Of a stretch of DNA of 61,310 bases, positions 60,321 through 61,310 are shown one piece after another. The notes beneath the pieces were generated by a model, which was not told where the DNA came from, did not search any database, and saw only the letters and a program-made list of their open reading frames with translations. Position 1 is the stretch's first letter. Each line of letters begins with the position of its first letter. The stretch is taken from NCBI GenBank assembly GCA_035293565.1, contig DATGMP010000089.1:1-61310 (forward strand), in the 5' to 3' direction. Both the position numbers and the translations under genes were made by a program. Origin of the DNA: DATGMP01 sp035293565. GTDB lineage: Bacteria > Pseudomonadota > Alphaproteobacteria > BOG-932 > Roseiterribacteraceae.

Positions 60321-61310
60321 TGTCGAACGCCCCTGACAGCATCTTCGTTATCCTCGGCTGCGGCCATGCCGGCGCGCAGGCCGCGGCGACATTGCGTGCA
60401 GAGGGCTTTTCCGGCCGCGTGATTCTGATCGGCGCCGAGCCGTGGCATCCCTATGAGCGACCGCCGCTATCGAAGGCCGTTCTCGCCGGCGCCGCGGCTC
60501 CTGAGAAGATCGAGTTCCGCAAGCGCGAATTCTACGCCGACAAGGCGATCGAGCTCAGGCTTGGGGTCCGCGTCGCGCGGATCGATCGCAGCGGCCGCAA
60601 GGCGATCTTCGAAAACGGGTCGGAGCAGCCTTACGATAAGCTGCTCATCGCCACGGGGTCGCGGCTTCGCCGCTTGCCGGTTCCGGGCGCCGACCTGCCG
60701 GGCGTCTTCTATCTTCAGACGCTGGATGATTCGTTGGGAATCGCCAAGGGGCTGAAACCGGGCGCACGCATCGCGATCGTGGGCGGCGGCTATATCGGTC
60801 TCGAGGTCGCGGCCTCCGCGGCGAAAGCCGGTGCCAAGGCGACCGTGCTCGAGGCGCTCGACCGCACGCTTGCGCGTGTCGCTTCGGAGCCGATGTCGCG
60901 CTTCTTCGAAGCGCAGCATCGCGCGCACGGCGTCGACGTGCGCACAGGCGCCAAGGTGACCGGCATCGAAGGCAGCGGCAGGGTCGAGGCGGTGACGCTC
61001 GCGAGCGGCGAGCGCATTCCCGCGGACCTCGTCGTGATCGGAATCGGCTCACAAGCCGAGGACGCGCTCGCGCGGGACGCCGGCCTCGCTTGCGACAACG
61101 GCATCGTCGTCGATTGCTGCGGTCGGACGAGCGACCCCGATATATTCGCGGCCGGCGACGTCACCTTCCATCACGATCCGAAGAGCGACACGCATCGACG
61201 CCTCGAATGCGTGCAGAACGCGATCGGTCAGGCGCAGGCTGCCGCACGGGCGATGATGGGGAACGACCGGCCGCACGCCGAGATCCCGACCTTCTGGTCG
61301 GACCAGTACG
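60320..61310 (+). CDS. Ferredoxin/rubredoxin reductase (FAD), 3'-truncated
   Basis: The first 330 or so residues of an NAD(P)H-dependent reductase of the putidaredoxin/rubredoxin reductase type. The FAD motif GCGHAG is at residues 13-18, the NAD motif IVGGGYIG near residue 150, and the FAD-binding segment DIFAAGDVTFHHD near 280. The frame is open to the window end, so the C-terminal dimer domain is missing. The ATG overlaps the flavoprotein stop by one base. It supplies electrons to the rubredoxin and probably the Rieske oxygenase. Confidence 0.92.
   Translation, partial: MSNAPDSIFVILGCGHAGAQAAATLRAEGFSGRVILIGAEPWHPYERPPLSKAVLAGAAAPEKIEFRKREFYADKAIELRLGVRVARIDRSGRKAIFENGSEQPYDKLLIATGSRLRRLPVPGADLPGVFYLQTLDDSLGIAKGLKPGARIAIVGGGYIGLEVAASAAKAGAKATVLEALDRTLARVASEPMSRFFEAQHRAHGVDVRTGAKVTGIEGSGRVEAVTLASGERIPADLVVIGIGSQAEDALARDAGLACDNGIVVDCCGRTSDPDIFAAGDVTFHHDPKSDTHRRLECVQNAIGQAQAAARAMMGNDRPHAEIPTFWSDQY

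Noticed and set aside
1..61310. Search for tRNA, rRNA, CRISPR repeats, transposases and integrases
   Set aside because: None was seen by reading the sequence and translations; a covariance-model or repeat search was not possible here.

Overview
The window is GC-rich, gene-dense DNA from a free-living aerobic bacterium. The most likely host is an alphaproteobacterium. Support comes from the codon use, the many ATGA-type gene overlaps, and intergenic palindromes built on CGTCATGCCCGGGC and GTCATTCCCGCGAAAGCGGGAATCCA-like cores, which are common in that class. The species cannot be named from the sequence. No rRNA, tRNA, CRISPR array, insertion sequence or phage gene was seen, and no gap between genes exceeds about 300 bp.

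Nearly everything is catabolic: CoA ligases, acyl-CoA dehydrogenases, enoyl-CoA hydratases, thiolases, short-chain dehydrogenases, two Rieske oxygenases, a TauD-type dioxygenase, a molybdenum hydroxylase, a PQQ dehydrogenase, amidohydrolases and several small cupins. It reads as neighbouring, separately regulated modules for activating and beta-oxidising organic (probably cyclic) acids.

Layout. (1) 1-6348: truncated CoA ligase, cupin, two D-aminoacylase-like amidohydrolases around an enoyl-CoA hydratase. (2) 6536-10830: TauD dioxygenase, cupin, MFS transporter, LLM flavin monooxygenase, dienelactone hydrolase. (3) 10890-13184: small protein and PAS histidine kinase. (4) 13276-21792: Rieske oxygenase, cupins, TetR regulator, AhpD-like protein, PQQ dehydrogenase with a cupredoxin tail, SnoaL-like protein, CoA ligase, MaoC hydratase. 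(5) 21856-23242: ArsR/SRPBCC stress-type cassette. (6) 23322-35057: a FadR-type regulator and two operons (crotonase, Cys-less thiolase, DUF35, PaaK-like ligase, 59-aa ORF, SDR; then SDR, acyl-CoA dehydrogenase, thiolase) plus an Old-Yellow-Enzyme-type flavoprotein. The same 11-bp palindrome lies upstream of both operons. (7) 35202-40564: amidohydrolase, two-subunit molybdenum hydroxylase, membrane protein, SnoaL-like protein. (8) 40689-45514: GbsR/MarR-type regulator, HlyD/ABC export operon with a 38-bp palindrome, MFS exporter. (9) 45681-51581: M20 peptidase with a 31-aa coupled ORF, pyrophosphatase, quinone oxidoreductase, OGT-like glycosyltransferase, EamA transporter. (10) 51656 to the end: a TetR-controlled module with a KshA-like Rieske oxygenase, degenerate amidohydrolase, CoA ligase, paired acyl-CoA dehydrogenases, rubredoxin, a ketosteroid-dehydrogenase-like flavoprotein and a ferredoxin/rubredoxin reductase cut by the window end.

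The strongest candidate for an undescribed system is module 10. Three near-identical TATAATGCATTATA sites tie its genes to one TetR repressor, and the oxygenase has a rubredoxin and an NAD(P)H-type reductase as neighbours instead of a plant-type ferredoxin. Module 6, with its own shared operator, is the second.
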